A stretch of DNA of 64,000 nt, taken from contig NZ_PDWO01000008.1 of NCBI RefSeq assembly GCF_010211765.1, positions 1 to 64,000 of the forward strand, given 5' to 3'. The notes under the pieces are model-generated. The model searched no databases and had not been told where the DNA came from. It saw nothing but the letters and a program-made list of their open reading frames with translations. Positions 6,113 through 15,527 of this stretch are shown here, piece by piece. Each line of letters opens with the position of its first letter. The stretch's first letter is position 1. The position numbers and the translations under genes were made by a program. The stretch is from Pseudoxanthomonas kaohsiungensis. GTDB taxonomy: Bacteria; Pseudomonadota; Gammaproteobacteria; Xanthomonadales; Xanthomonadaceae.

Positions 6113-8083
6113 TCAGGGGCGGTGCCGCCGCAGGTCTTCCACCAGCTGGCGTGTTCCCCCGTTGAGGCCAGCGTAGCGCGCATCGGCGAAACGTTGGCTG
6201 AGCGCGAGCAGGATCTGGCCCGTCCGCGGGTGCGCCGCGCTGACCCGTTCAGCCCAGGCCAGCGCCGGTTCGTGCGGGGCGCGGCCCAGGCCCAGGCGCG
6301 CGTAGCGGCGGCCGAGCCGGTGCCAGGCGCGCAGCAGCGGGTCGCGTTCGCGCTCGCCGCGGGCCAGCAGCCAGACCATGCCGGCCAGCGCCAGCGCGGC
6401 GGCGGCGGTGAACAGCAGCAGCAACTGCGAGGGCTCGAGCCGGTGCAGGCCCAGCGGGCTCAGCAGCTCCTGCTGGCGGCGCGCGTCGAAGCCGAGCACC
6501 AGGTCGTTCCAGCCGCGGCGCAGCCAGTCGGTGAGGTCGCCGATGCCGTCCAGGCGCAGCATGCCCAGGTCGCCGCCGGCACTGCCGGCGCGCTGCTCCA
6601 GGGTGTCGTAGATGCGTTCGGGCGCGACCGCGGCGGTCGGATCCACCCGCACCCAGCCGCGGCCGTCGAGCCAGACCTCGACCCAGGCATGCGCATCCAT
6701 GCGTCGCACGATCCAGTAGTCGCCGAACGGATTGCGGTAGCCGCCGGTGTAGCCGGTGACCACCCGCGCGGGAATGCCGGCCGAGCGCATCAGCACGGTG
6801 AAGGCCGAGCTGAAGTGCTCGCAGTAGCCGCGGCGGGTGTCGAACAGGAACTCGTCGACCGCGTTGCGCCCGGGCAGGCCGGTGTCGAGCGTGTAGATGA
6901 AGTCGCCGCGGATCATGTCCAGCGCGCGGTCGATGATGGCCTGGTCGTTGCTGCCGGCTTCGGCGCGCCACTGCCGGCCGAGCGCGCGGGTGCGCGGATC
7001 GTGGTCGGGCGGCAGCGCCAGCGCGCGCTGGCGCACCAGCGCGCGCAGCTGCGGCTCGAAGCGCAGCGGCGCGGCCGATTGCAGCTGCCAACGGGTCGGC
7101 CCGGACAGGGTCTGCAGCGTTTCCAGGCTGGCCCCGTGCAACGCGCGCGTACCGTCGGGCGCGTCGATGGCCAGGTCCAGTGCCGGCAGGTCGCGGCGGT
7201 CGGTCGCCTCCAGGTCGAGCTGGTAGCGCCATTGCACCGGCCCGGGCTCCACCGCCGGCACCGGCAGCGATTCCAGCCAGCGGTTGCGGGTCCAGGTGCG
7301 GCCGTCGTAGTCGAGCAGCACCGGCCCGCGCCAGTACATCTGCTCCAGCCGCGGCGCCGGGCCCTGGAACTGCACGCGCATCGCCGGGGTGTCGTCGGCC
7401 ATCAGGTCCAGCCAGCCGCCGGGGCTCATGCTGTCGGACAGGCCCGGGGTGGCGATGGCGCGCTCGGGCACGCCCCACAGCGGCGAGGCCAGGCGCGGGA
7501 ACAGCCAGAACGCGATCAGCGCCAGGGGAACGCCGATCGCCACCAGCCGGCCGATCGTGCCCAGCCGCTCCCGCAGCGGCGACGGCGGCACCGCTGCTTC
7601 CAGGTCGGCCAGGCGTTGCAGGGTGAGCAGGCCGGCCAGCACCGCGGCCAGCGCCAGGCCCATCACCAGCGGTCCCTGGTCGAGCAGGAACGCGGCGAAC
7701 GGGGCGAACAGGGCGAAGCCGACCAGGCTGCGCGCGTCGCGCAGGCTGCGCAGTTCGGCCGGCTTGATCGCCAGCATCGCCGCCAGCAGGGCGCTGCCGG
7801 TGTCGCGTCCCAGGCGCGTGCCCATGACCGCGACCACCGCCAGGACCACCGCCAGCGCCAGCACGCCGCGCAGCCAGCCGGGCAGGGGCCGGCGCCAGGC
7901 GAGCAGGGCCACCACCGGCGCGAGCACGCCGAAGCCGGCGCCCAGCTGCGGCGGCAGGGTCAGCAGCAGCGGCAGCAGGGCCAGGCCGGCCGCGGCCAGC
8001 GCCCAGGCACGGCTGCCGCCATCGAGCAGCACCGGCTGCGGGTCGGCCGGAAGCGGAGGCGGGATGGGCGCGGGGCGGCTCAT
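6113..8083 (-). CDS. TgpA-like membrane transglutaminase (DUF3488 and transglutaminase domains)
   Basis: The 656-residue protein has a cluster of about six N-terminal membrane segments (about 27-190), a periplasmic region with a transglutaminase-like core, and a C-terminal membrane helix (LLLLFTAAAALALAGMVWLL). The catalytic triad is visible: Cys in RRGYCEHFSSAF, His in DAHAWVEVW, Asp in VDPTAAVAP. Pseudomonas TgpA of this architecture is essential and acts at the envelope; substrate is unknown. The start ATG overlaps the DUF58 stop as ATGA (8083-8080), so it is translationally coupled as the third gene of the moxR operon. Confidence 0.9.
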   Translation of the reverse strand: MSRPAPIPPPLPADPQPVLLDGGSRAWALAAAGLALLPLLLTLPPQLGAGFGVLAPVVALLAWRRPLPGWLRGVLALAVVLAVVAVMGTRLGRDTGSALLAAMLAIKPAELRSLRDARSLVGFALFAPFAAFLLDQGPLVMGLALAAVLAGLLTLQRLADLEAAVPPSPLRERLGTIGRLVAIGVPLALIAFWLFPRLASPLWGVPERAIATPGLSDSMSPGGWLDLMADDTPAMRVQFQGPAPRLEQMYWRGPVLLDYDGRTWTRNRWLESLPVPAVEPGPVQWRYQLDLEATDRRDLPALDLAIDAPDGTRALHGASLETLQTLSGPTRWQLQSAAPLRFEPQLRALVRQRALALPPDHDPRTRALGRQWRAEAGSNDQAIIDRALDMIRGDFIYTLDTGLPGRNAVDEFLFDTRRGYCEHFSSAFTVLMRSAGIPARVVTGYTGGYRNPFGDYWIVRRMDAHAWVEVWLDGRGWVRVDPTAAVAPERIYDTLEQRAGSAGGDLGMLRLDGIGDLTDWLRRGWNDLVLGFDARRQQELLSPLGLHRLEPSQLLLLFTAAAALALAGMVWLLARGERERDPLLRAWHRLGRRYARLGLGRAPHEPALAWAERVSAAHPRTGQILLALSQRFADARYAGLNGGTRQLVEDLRRHRP

Positions 8084-9036
8084 GCGTCGGGCAGCAGCGC
8101 CAGCGCGCGCAGGCAGGCGTGGTGGTGCTCCAGGCCGCGGCCGGGGCCGAGCTGGGGCTGGCCGGGCAGGCGCAGGCGGTAGCGGCGGCCTTCGCGTTCG
8201 GCCAGGTCGACCCAGGCGGCCAGGCGCGAGATGCGCGCCTCGTAGGGCAGCGCGCGCAATGCGTTCCAGTCGAGCAGGACGTCCTGCTGCAGCGCGCGCT
8301 CGTACTCGCGCACCACCAGGCTGTCGCGGCGCGCGCTGTGCTTCCAGGCGATCGCGCGCGGCGCATCGCCGCTGCGATACGCGCGCAGCTGGTGCGGTTC
8401 TTCGCCCAGCGGATGCACGCGGCTGTGTTCGCTGTCGCCGCCGCTGTCGGGCAGCGGCGGCGGATGGGCCTCGGCGCGCGGATAGACCAGCAGTTGCTGC
8501 CGCGGCCAGATCCGCGTCCATGCGCGCGCCAGGCCGAGCGGCTGGGTGGTCGACAGGCGCAGGCGCCCGGGCTCGAGCCAGCCACGCCGGCGGGTCGGCA
8601 CCGGCAGGGTCAGCTCGGCGGTGCCGTCCTCGCCGGTGCCGGTGAAGGCGCTGGCGCCGTCGAGGTCGCCGCGCAACCCGCGCCGGCGGCGGCCGTCGCG
8701 GGCGGCCAGCGACAGCCGCAGCCACAGCAGCTCGCCGGCGGCCACCGGCTCGGCCGACAGCGCCTCCGCCTGCAGTCCCGACAGCTGCAGGTGGGCGGCG
8801 ATCAGGCTCGCCAGTCCGGACGCGCCCAGCAGCAGGGCCAGCATCAGCGCGGGGTTGTTGTTGTAGTTGAGCGCGCCGAGCACCATCGCCAGCACCAGCA
8901 CGCCATAGAACAGGCCGAAGGCGGTGGGCAGCACGTAGATGCGGCGGCGGCCGATCCGCACCGGCATCCGTTCCGGCGCGCGCGGGCGCTCGAACGCCTG
9001 CAGCCGGCGGCGCAGGTCGCGCAAGGCCTGCCGCAT
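8080..9036 (-). CDS. DUF58 domain-containing protein
   Basis: The 318-residue protein has two membrane helices near the N-terminus (about 33-75) and a C-terminal DUF58 core with the signature GDAPRAIAWKHSARRDSLVV (about 225-245). DUF58 proteins are partners of MoxR ATPases, often carrying or contacting vWA-type domains, in operons for envelope or metallo-complex maturation. The start codon overlaps the moxR stop (TGATG at 9038-9034) and the stop overlaps the next gene, so the three genes form one coupled operon. The substrate is not known. Confidence 0.88.
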   Translation of the reverse strand: MRQALRDLRRRLQAFERPRAPERMPVRIGRRRIYVLPTAFGLFYGVLVLAMVLGALNYNNNPALMLALLLGASGLASLIAAHLQLSGLQAEALSAEPVAAGELLWLRLSLAARDGRRRRGLRGDLDGASAFTGTGEDGTAELTLPVPTRRRGWLEPGRLRLSTTQPLGLARAWTRIWPRQQLLVYPRAEAHPPPLPDSGGDSEHSRVHPLGEEPHQLRAYRSGDAPRAIAWKHSARRDSLVVREYERALQQDVLLDWNALRALPYEARISRLAAWVDLAEREGRRYRLRLPGQPQLGPGRGLEHHHACLRALALLPDA

Positions 9037-9992
9037 CAGTCCACCGGGACCGCGTGCAGCACCGCCTTGGCCAGCGCCGCGCCACTGCCGGCCTCGGCCT
9101 CGCCGACCAGGCGGTGCCCGGCCACGGCGATGAACAGCGCCTGCACGTCTTCCGGCAGCACGTGCGCGCGCCCCAGCAACAGCGCATAGGCGCGCGCGGC
9201 GCGCAGCAGGGCCAGACCGGCGCGCGGCGACAGGCCCACGCGCACGCCGGGCAGCTGGCGGCTGCGCGCCAGCAGCGCCTGCACGTAGCCGACCAGCGCC
9301 TCGCTGGCGTGGACCTGCTCGGCGGCCCGGCGCAGCGCCTGCACCTCGCCGTCGCCGAGCACCGGCACCGCCTGGGCGATCAGTTCGCGGCGGTCGGCGC
9401 CGGTGAGCAGCGCGCGTTCGGATTCGGCGTTGGGGTAGCCGAGCGAGAAGCGCAGCAGGAACCGGTCCAGCTGCGAGTCGGGCAGCGGGAAGGTGCCGGA
9501 CAGGTCGACCGGGTTCTGGGTGGCGATCACGAAGAACGGATCGGGCAGCGGGTGGGTGGTGCCGTCGACGGTGACCTGCTGTTCGGCCATCGCTTCCAGC
9601 AGCGCGCTCTGCGTGCGCGGCGGCGCGCGGTTGATCTCGTCGGCCAGTAGTACCTGGGTGAACACCGGGCCGGGATGGAACTGGAACTGGCGCGAGCCGG
9701 CCTCGTAGACCGACACGCCGAGCACGTCGGCCGGCAGCAGGTCGGAGGTGAACTGGATGCGCTGGAAGCCCAGTCCCACCGTCGCCGCCAGCGCGTGCGC
9801 GAGCGTGGTCTTGCCCAGGCCCGGCAGGTCCTCGATCAGGACGTGGCCGCCGGCCAGCAGCGCGACGAAGGCCAGCCGCACTTCCTGCGGCTTGCCCAGC
9901 ACCAGTGCGTTGACCTGGCGCTGGGCCTGTGACAGCGAGCCGCGCAGTGCGTCGGTTAGGATGGGGGCCGATGCTTCCGCGGTGCGCGTCAT
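9036..9992 (-). CDS. MoxR family AAA+ ATPase
   Basis: The 318-residue AAA+ protein has Walker A LPGLGKTT (56-63), Walker B VLLADE (114-119), followed by INRAPPRTQSALLEAM, and sensor 1 VIATQNPVD. MoxR ATPases act as chaperones that remodel protein complexes with neighbouring DUF58/vWA proteins. It is first in the minus-strand operon with DUF58 and TgpA-like genes. Only 47 bp separate its start from the divergent glycosyltransferase gene at 10040, so the two promoters must share that space. Confidence 0.95.
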   Translation of the reverse strand: MTRTAEASAPILTDALRGSLSQAQRQVNALVLGKPQEVRLAFVALLAGGHVLIEDLPGLGKTTLAHALAATVGLGFQRIQFTSDLLPADVLGVSVYEAGSRQFQFHPGPVFTQVLLADEINRAPPRTQSALLEAMAEQQVTVDGTTHPLPDPFFVIATQNPVDLSGTFPLPDSQLDRFLLRFSLGYPNAESERALLTGADRRELIAQAVPVLGDGEVQALRRAAEQVHASEALVGYVQALLARSRQLPGVRVGLSPRAGLALLRAARAYALLLGRAHVLPEDVQALFIAVAGHRLVGEAEAGSGAALAKAVLHAVPVD

Positions 9993-10039
9993 CGTCTGGA
10001 AAGTCCCTGGGGTTTCGAACCTGGAGTGTAGCGGTAGAG

Positions 10040-11905
10040 ATGGAGGCTGAGCAGCGCGCGCGTCGCGCCTTCTTCTTCTGGTGGACGCTGGCCTGTGCGC
10101 TCAAGCTCGCGGTGGCGGCGCGCTTGCCGCTGTTCGTCGACGAGGCCTTCTACTGGCAGGAAGGCAGGCACCTGGCGTCGGCCTATTCCGACCTGCCGGG
10201 CATGACCGCGTGGCTGGTCCGGCTGGGGACCGCGCTGGGCGGCGAGAACGCGCTCGCGGTGCGCCTGCCGTTCCTGGTGATCGGTGCGCTGGTGCCGTGG
10301 TGGGTGGCGCGGATCGGGCGGCGCTGGTTCGGCGCGATCCATGGCTGGCGCGCCGGCACCCTGGCGGTGCTGCTGCCGCTGGTGGGCACGCTGGGCGTGC
10401 TGGCGCTGCCGGACGTACCGATGGCGCTGGCCACCGTGCTGTGCCTGCACGCCGGTGCGCGGATGCTGCAGGAGCCCACCCCGTTCACCGCGGTGGAGCT
10501 GGCCTTCGGCCTGGCGCTGGGTGCGTTGAGCCATTACCGCTTCGCCGGGGTGGTCGTGGTCGGCGCGATGGTGATGCTGTGGCTGCCGCAGGGCCGGCGC
10601 CTGCTGCGCGATCCGCGCGCCCTGGTGGCGGTGGCGGTGGGCCTGCTGGCTTGGCTGCCGCTGCTGTTCTGGAACCTGGAGAACGGCGAGGCCGGCCTGC
10701 GCTTCCAGCTGGTGGAGCGACATCCCTGGACGCTGCATGCCGGCGGCCTGGCGTTCGTGCCGCTGCAGGCGCTGCTGGTCACGCCGCTGCTGGCCTGGGC
10801 GATGCTGCAGGCCGGCTGGCTCACGGGCTGGAAGCGGCGGCCAGTGCGTCCACAATGGCGCTTCCTGGCGCTGTTCGGCACGCTGGTGCTGGGCGGCATC
10901 TTCCTGCTGGGGTTCGTCACCGACAGCGAGCGCGTCAGCTTCCACTGGCCGGTGCCTGCCTACCTGGCGCTGCTGCCGGCCGCGGCGATGCTGATCGGCG
11001 GCTGGCCGCGGCTCTGGCGGCGCCTGACCTGGGCGAGCGTGGCGCTGGGCCTGTGCGCCGCCCTGGCATGGCTGTCGATGGTGGCTTCGCCGTCGCTGCG
11101 CCAGGCCAGCGCCGGCTCCAAGCATTATCCGCGCAATTTCTCCGGCTGGGACGCGCTGGCCCGCGCGGTACGCGAGGAACTGGAAACGATGCCGGCCGGT
11201 ACGCGCCTGCTGGCCGACGATTTCAAGGTCGGGGCCCAGCTCGGCTTCCTGCTCGGCGACCCCGACATCGAGGTGCTCGACCACCCGCTCAACCATGCGC
11301 ACGGCCGCGCGCCGCAGTTGCAGTTGTGGGGATTGCAGCGCGATGCGGCGCCGCAGGCGCAGACCCTGCTGGTGCTGGCGCCGGGCGATGTTTCCTTCCG
11401 CCACCTGCTGCGCCGCTACCATGCGCTGTGCAGGCGGCTGGGCCCGCTGCCGCCGGCGCGCAGCGTGCTGGTCGACCATGGCGCGCAGCGCTTCCTGCTG
11501 CTGCGGTTGCCGGCGCGCGAACAGCCGCCGGCCGGAACGGAATCCTGCGTCACCCCGGCCCTGGCCTGGATCGACGCGCCGCTGCCGGACCAGGTGCGGC
11601 CTCCGAGGTTCCAGGTCGACGGCTGGGCGTTCAAGAACGGCGTCGGGCTGGCGCGGGTGGAGGTCCTGCTCGATGGCGCGGTGGTCGCCGAAGCCGACTA
11701 CGGATCGGCATTCAACGTCCGCGGACATTTCCCGGAGTCGCGCGATCCCCACCAGCCGCACGTCGGCTTCCGCGCCGAGATCGACCTGCCGGCCAGCCAG
11801 GCTGGGCGGCGCTGGCTTGGCCTGCGCCTGCACGGCGCCGATGGCAGCGTCGAGGACTGGCCGGCGCAGCCTGTGCGGATCGTCGAGGACGGCGGCGGCG
11901 GGTAA
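10040..11905 (+). CDS. GT39-like membrane glycosyltransferase with C-terminal beta domain
   Basis: The 621-residue polytopic protein resembles the ArnT/PMT-type GT-C family. The first periplasmic loop has the acidic motif LFVDEAFYWQEGRHL (about 25-39), corresponding to the catalytic DE motif. About ten hydrophobic helices follow up to about residue 350, then a soluble region. Residues about 505-621 form a separate segment (FQVDGWAF, ARVEVLLDG, HVGFRAEIDLP) that looks like an Ig-like beta-sandwich. Such enzymes transfer sugars from polyprenyl phosphate in the periplasm. ATG 10040 is preceded by GTAGAG. It leads a three-gene plus-strand cluster with a GT2 and another membrane protein. Confidence 0.8.
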   Translation: MEAEQRARRAFFFWWTLACALKLAVAARLPLFVDEAFYWQEGRHLASAYSDLPGMTAWLVRLGTALGGENALAVRLPFLVIGALVPWWVARIGRRWFGAIHGWRAGTLAVLLPLVGTLGVLALPDVPMALATVLCLHAGARMLQEPTPFTAVELAFGLALGALSHYRFAGVVVVGAMVMLWLPQGRRLLRDPRALVAVAVGLLAWLPLLFWNLENGEAGLRFQLVERHPWTLHAGGLAFVPLQALLVTPLLAWAMLQAGWLTGWKRRPVRPQWRFLALFGTLVLGGIFLLGFVTDSERVSFHWPVPAYLALLPAAAMLIGGWPRLWRRLTWASVALGLCAALAWLSMVASPSLRQASAGSKHYPRNFSGWDALARAVREELETMPAGTRLLADDFKVGAQLGFLLGDPDIEVLDHPLNHAHGRAPQLQLWGLQRDAAPQAQTLLVLAPGDVSFRHLLRRYHALCRRLGPLPPARSVLVDHGAQRFLLLRLPAREQPPAGTESCVTPALAWIDAPLPDQVRPPRFQVDGWAFKNGVGLARVEVLLDGAVVAEADYGSAFNVRGHFPESRDPHQPHVGFRAEIDLPASQAGRRWLGLRLHGADGSVEDWPAQPVRIVEDGGGG

Positions 11906-11906
11906 C

Positions 11907-12974
11907 ATGCGCGCCCAGTCCATGGCGGAACGGAACAGCATGCAAGGCACCCGATACGATCGATCCCGCGATGGCGGCCCGGCCGGGCCGTTGCAGGTCG
12001 CGCTGCTGGTGCCTTGCCACAACGAGGCGGCGACCGTGGCGGCGGTCGTCGCGGCATTCCGCGCCAGCCTCCCGGCGGCGGACTGCCACGTCTTCGACAA
12101 CCGTTCCGACGACGGCACCGGCGCGATCGCGCAGGCGGCCGGCGCGCAGGTGCATGCGGTCGCCTTGCGCGGCAAGGGCAACGTGATCCGCCGCGCCTTC
12201 GCCGACATCGAAGCCGACGTCTACGTGATGGTCGATGGCGACGCGACCTACGACGCGGCGGCGGCCCCGATGCTGGTGCAGCGGTTGCTGGACCAGGGCC
12301 TGGACATGGTGGTCGGTGCGCGCGTCGACCAGGGTCCGGCCGCGTACCGCGCCGGCCACCGTTTCGGCAACCGGCTGCTCACGCGTTGCGTCGGCCTGCT
12401 GTTCGGCGACAGCTTCGACGACATGCTGTCCGGCTACCGGGTGTTCTCGCGCCGCTACGTGAAGTCGTTCCCCGCGCACGCGGCCGGCTTCGAGATCGAG
12501 ACCGAGCTGGCGGTGCATGCGTTGCAGCTGCGGATGCCGGTGGCGGAGTTGCCGACCGCGTACGGTGCGCGACCGGAGGGCTCTGCCAGCAAGCTCAACA
12601 CCTACCGCGACGGCGCACGCATCCTCGCCACCATCCTGCGCCTGTTCAAGGCCGAGCGGCCGCTGCTGTTCTTCTCGCTCGGCGCCGGCGCCAGCCTGCT
12701 GCTGTCGGTGCTGCTGGCCATCCCGCTGTTCGTGACCTACATCGAGACCGGCCTGGTGCCGCGCTTCCCCACCGCGATCCTGTGCTCGGCGCTGGTGCTG
12801 CTGTCGGCTGTGCTGCTGGCCTGCGGCCTGATCCTGGATACCGTCACCCGCGGCCGGATCGAGGCCAAGCGCCTGGCCTACCTCGCGATCCCGGCCACGC
12901 ACGGCGCACTGCCGGCCCGTGGCGAGGCGGAGCAGGGGGCCGTGGCCGTGCCGGCCGGCGAAGGGGTGCGCTGA
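11907..12974 (+). CDS. GT2 family polyprenyl-phosphate glycosyltransferase
   Basis: The N-terminal GT-A domain carries LVPCHNEAATV, the Asp motif VMVDGDATYD and GYRVFSRRYVKSFP. Two C-terminal membrane helices (about residues 250-310) anchor it. It resembles dolichyl/undecaprenyl-phosphate sugar synthases (DPM1/GtrB-like), which would load a polyprenyl-phosphate sugar donor for the neighbouring GT39-like enzyme. The start is uncertain: ATG at 11907, 11922 and 11940 are in frame, and none has a strong ribosome-binding site. The first directly follows the upstream stop. Confidence 0.85.
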   Translation: MRAQSMAERNSMQGTRYDRSRDGGPAGPLQVALLVPCHNEAATVAAVVAAFRASLPAADCHVFDNRSDDGTGAIAQAAGAQVHAVALRGKGNVIRRAFADIEADVYVMVDGDATYDAAAAPMLVQRLLDQGLDMVVGARVDQGPAAYRAGHRFGNRLLTRCVGLLFGDSFDDMLSGYRVFSRRYVKSFPAHAAGFEIETELAVHALQLRMPVAELPTAYGARPEGSASKLNTYRDGARILATILRLFKAERPLLFFSLGAGASLLLSVLLAIPLFVTYIETGLVPRFPTAILCSALVLLSAVLLACGLILDTVTRGRIEAKRLAYLAIPATHGALPARGEAEQGAVAVPAGEGVR

Positions 12975-14834
12975 GTGGCGTGGCTGCGCGATGTGGCCGC
13001 GCGCACGTCCGCGCGCCTGGTTCCGCTGGGCGCGCGCCTGCGCGCGCGCTTCGGCTTCGGCACCCGCCGCGGCGTCGCCAACGCGACGGTGGCGGTGTCG
13101 CTGCTGTGCGCGTTGCTGTCGCTGCTGCGTGGCCAGGATGCGAACTGGGACCTGCGCAACTACCACGTCTACAACGCCTGGGCGCTGCTCGAAGGGCGGC
13201 TCGGCATCGACCTGGCGCCGGCGCAGATGCAGAGCTACTTCGTGCCGCTGCTGGACGTGCCGTACTTCCTGCTCGTGCAGCACGCGCCGGCACCGCTGGC
13301 CGGGGTCCTGCTGGGCCTGCTGCACGGCCTGGCGTTCCTGCCGGTGGCCTGGATCGCCTGGCGCGCGCTGGCCACCGATCCGCGACGCGACTGGCTCGCG
13401 CCGCTGCTGGCGCTGGCGGGGCTGGCCAGCGCCGCGTTCCTGTCCGAACTGGGCAACACGATGGGCGATGCGAGCACCGCCGCGCTGGTGCTCGGCGCCC
13501 TGGCGCTGGCAGCGCCGCGCGCCGATGGCCGATGGCGCAGCGGCCCGATCGCGCTGGCCGGCGTGCTGCTGGGCATGGCGGTGGCGTTGAAGCTGACCAA
13601 TGCGATCTACGCGGTGGCGCTTGGCGTGGCCATGCTGGCGCCGGTACAGCCATGGCGCGCGCGGCTGCGGATGGCCACGTGGCTGACCTTGGTGGCGCTG
13701 GCCACGTTCGCGGTCCTGGCCGGGCCGTGGCTCTACCGGGTGTGGAGCGCGTTCGGCAATCCGCTGTTCCCGCAGTTCAATGCCTGGTTCCAGGCGCCGC
13801 TGGCGGCACCGGTGGCAGTCGCCGACACGCGCTGGCTGCCGCAGGGCTGGGGCGAGGCGCTGCTGCGGCCGCTGCTGTTCACCGCCAATCCGTACCTGGT
13901 CAGCGAAATTGCGCTGCTGCAGGTGGTGTGGGCGCTGCTGTACGTGGCGGCGATCGGCGCGCTGGTGCGTTGGGCACTGGTGCGGCGCGATGGGCGGGCG
14001 GTTGCGCCTGCGGCCGAGGCGGCGGTGCGGCGCATGCTTGCGGTGTTCTTCGCCGTGGCGTTCGTGGTGTGGCTGGCGATGTTCAGCATCCACCGCTACC
14101 TCGTGGTGCTGGAGCTGCTGGCGCCGCTGGTGTTGTGGCTGCTGCTCCATTACCTGCTGCCGGCACGCGCGGCCGCGCGTGGCGCGGCCGTGGCGATCGT
14201 GCTGGCCTCGCTGGTCGCGCTGGCGGGGTGGAACGACTGGGGGCACGCCGGCTGGTCGCGCACCGCCTTCCGCGTGCAGGCCCCGCCCGGCCCAGCGGTC
14301 GGCACGGTGCTGCTGGTGGGCGGCGAGCCGCAGGCCTGGCGCATCCCGTACCTGCCGCCGGGTCCGGCCTATGCGTCGGTGGGTTCCAATTTCCCGGAAT
14401 CGCCGGCCTATGCGGCGCGGATCGGAGAGCTGGTGCGCGGCGGGAGCGGAGGCATCGCCGCGATCCTGCCGGTGGCGGTGGACCGGCGCGCCGACAGCAT
14501 CGACCGTCGCAACCTCTGGGCCGGGCGGTTGGGGCTCGATGCCGGCGACTGCCCGCTGCTGCGCCGGCTCGCCGGGCGCAGCCGCAGCCTGCAGCTGATC
14601 GAGCCCGCGCAGTCGCCCAGTGGCCGCTGCCGGCTGGCGCCGGCGGCCGATCGCGTGCTGGCCACGGACCGGGCCAATGAAGCGATCGTGGCCGATGCGG
14701 CGCCGGTGCTGGCGCGCTACGGGCTGCAGCTGGATCCGGCGGCCTGCGTCCAGCGCGAGAGCTGGATCGGCACGCAGCCGCATCCGTACCGCTGGTGCCC
14801 GCTGGTCGTCGTGGCGCCGGGCGCCGGCGGTTGA
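12975..14834 (+). CDS. Polytopic membrane protein, probable GT-C-type glycosyltransferase
   Basis: The 619-residue protein has about eleven hydrophobic helices through about residue 415 and a C-terminal soluble domain. Motif DANWDLRNYHVYNAWALLEG (about residues 55-74) places acidic residues in the first long loop, as in GT-C enzymes, but I cannot assign a named family. The start GTG abuts the GT2 stop (TGA at 12972-12974, GTG at 12975), showing coupling. Context suggests envelope or surface polysaccharide glycosylation. The C-terminal domain has several conserved-looking Cys residues (for example GDCPLL, GRCRL, ACVQR). Confidence 0.65.
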   Translation: MAWLRDVAARTSARLVPLGARLRARFGFGTRRGVANATVAVSLLCALLSLLRGQDANWDLRNYHVYNAWALLEGRLGIDLAPAQMQSYFVPLLDVPYFLLVQHAPAPLAGVLLGLLHGLAFLPVAWIAWRALATDPRRDWLAPLLALAGLASAAFLSELGNTMGDASTAALVLGALALAAPRADGRWRSGPIALAGVLLGMAVALKLTNAIYAVALGVAMLAPVQPWRARLRMATWLTLVALATFAVLAGPWLYRVWSAFGNPLFPQFNAWFQAPLAAPVAVADTRWLPQGWGEALLRPLLFTANPYLVSEIALLQVVWALLYVAAIGALVRWALVRRDGRAVAPAAEAAVRRMLAVFFAVAFVVWLAMFSIHRYLVVLELLAPLVLWLLLHYLLPARAAARGAAVAIVLASLVALAGWNDWGHAGWSRTAFRVQAPPGPAVGTVLLVGGEPQAWRIPYLPPGPAYASVGSNFPESPAYAARIGELVRGGSGGIAAILPVAVDRRADSIDRRNLWAGRLGLDAGDCPLLRRLAGRSRSLQLIEPAQSPSGRCRLAPAADRVLATDRANEAIVADAAPVLARYGLQLDPAACVQRESWIGTQPHPYRWCPLVVVAPGAGG

Positions 14835-14841
14835 AGCCGGC

Positions 14842-15408
14842 TCAGGGCACCGCGTAGCCGGCCTGGCGCAGCAGCCCGGCCAGCGCGATCAGCGGCAAGC
14901 CGACCAGGGCGGTCGGGTCATGGGTCTCGATCGCCTCGAACAGGGCGATTCCCAGGCCCTCGCACTTGAAGCTGCCGGCGCAGTCGAACGGCTGCTCGGC
15001 ATCGACGTAACGCTCGATTTCCGCGGCGGCAAGCGCGCGAAAGCGGACCCGGGTGGTGTCGACCGCGGCCAGTTCGTGGTCGCCTCGGCGCAGGCAGACC
15101 GCGGTGTGGAACTGCACGCTGCGCCCGCCCATCGCGGCGAGCTGGGCGAGGGCGGCCTCGCGTCCCCCCGGCTTGCCGAGGATCCGGCCGTCCAGGTCGG
15201 CGGCCTGGTCCGAGCCGATTACCCAGGCCCCGGGATGGCGGGCGGCCACCGCGTCGGCCTTGGCCCGGGCCAGGCGGCGGACCAGCTGGCCGGGGCTCTC
15301 GCCCCGGAGCGGGGTCTCGTCGACCTCCGGGCGGGCGGTTTCGAACGGCAGCCGCAATCGCTGCAGCAGCTCGCGCCGGTAGGGGGAGGTGGAGGCCAGG
15401 ATCAGCAT
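14842..15408 (-). CDS. yceF: Maf family nucleotide pyrophosphatase (YceF type, 7-methyl-GTP)
   Basis: The 188-residue protein begins MLILASTSPYRRELLQRLRL, the Maf signature, with DE in EVDETPLRGE and the conserved GSDQAADLDGRILGKPG. YceF-type Maf proteins hydrolyse m7GTP, removing modified nucleotides. The location beside yceD-rpmF, divergently oriented, is the usual yceF context and supports this subtype over Maf/YhdE. ATG 15408 matches the family N-terminus; the longer upstream reading is rejected. Confidence 0.9.
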   Translation of the reverse strand: MLILASTSPYRRELLQRLRLPFETARPEVDETPLRGESPGQLVRRLARAKADAVAARHPGAWVIGSDQAADLDGRILGKPGGREAALAQLAAMGGRSVQFHTAVCLRRGDHELAAVDTTRVRFRALAAAEIERYVDAEQPFDCAGSFKCEGLGIALFEAIETHDPTALVGLPLIALAGLLRQAGYAVP

Positions 15409-15488
15409 GGACGGGGCACCGGCGGGGCAGGCCAGTGTCGGCCCGGGCCGGCGCGGCGGCAATGCTGTATGGCGGCCGGTTGCCTGGT

Positions 15489-15517
15489 TTGACAGGTCGC
15501 GGCCGGATCCTTAACAT
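15489..15517 (+). promoter_or_regulatory. Strong sigma-70 promoter of yceD-rpmF
   Basis: A perfect -35 TTGACA (15489-15494) and -10 TAACAT (15512-15517) are separated by 17 bp. Transcription would begin near 15524, only about 4 nt before the yceD ATG at 15528, giving a nearly leaderless message for the yceD-rpmF-fab cluster. Confidence 0.75.
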
Positions 15518-15527
15518 TCAGCGGCTT

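Noticed and set aside
5861-8182. 773-codon open frame on the plus strand
   Set aside because: Antisense to the TgpA-like gene, which has a full catalytic triad and membrane topology.
11712-14783. 1023-codon open frame on the minus strand
   Set aside because: Antisense to the GT2 and membrane protein genes; composition is Gln/His/Arg-rich low complexity.
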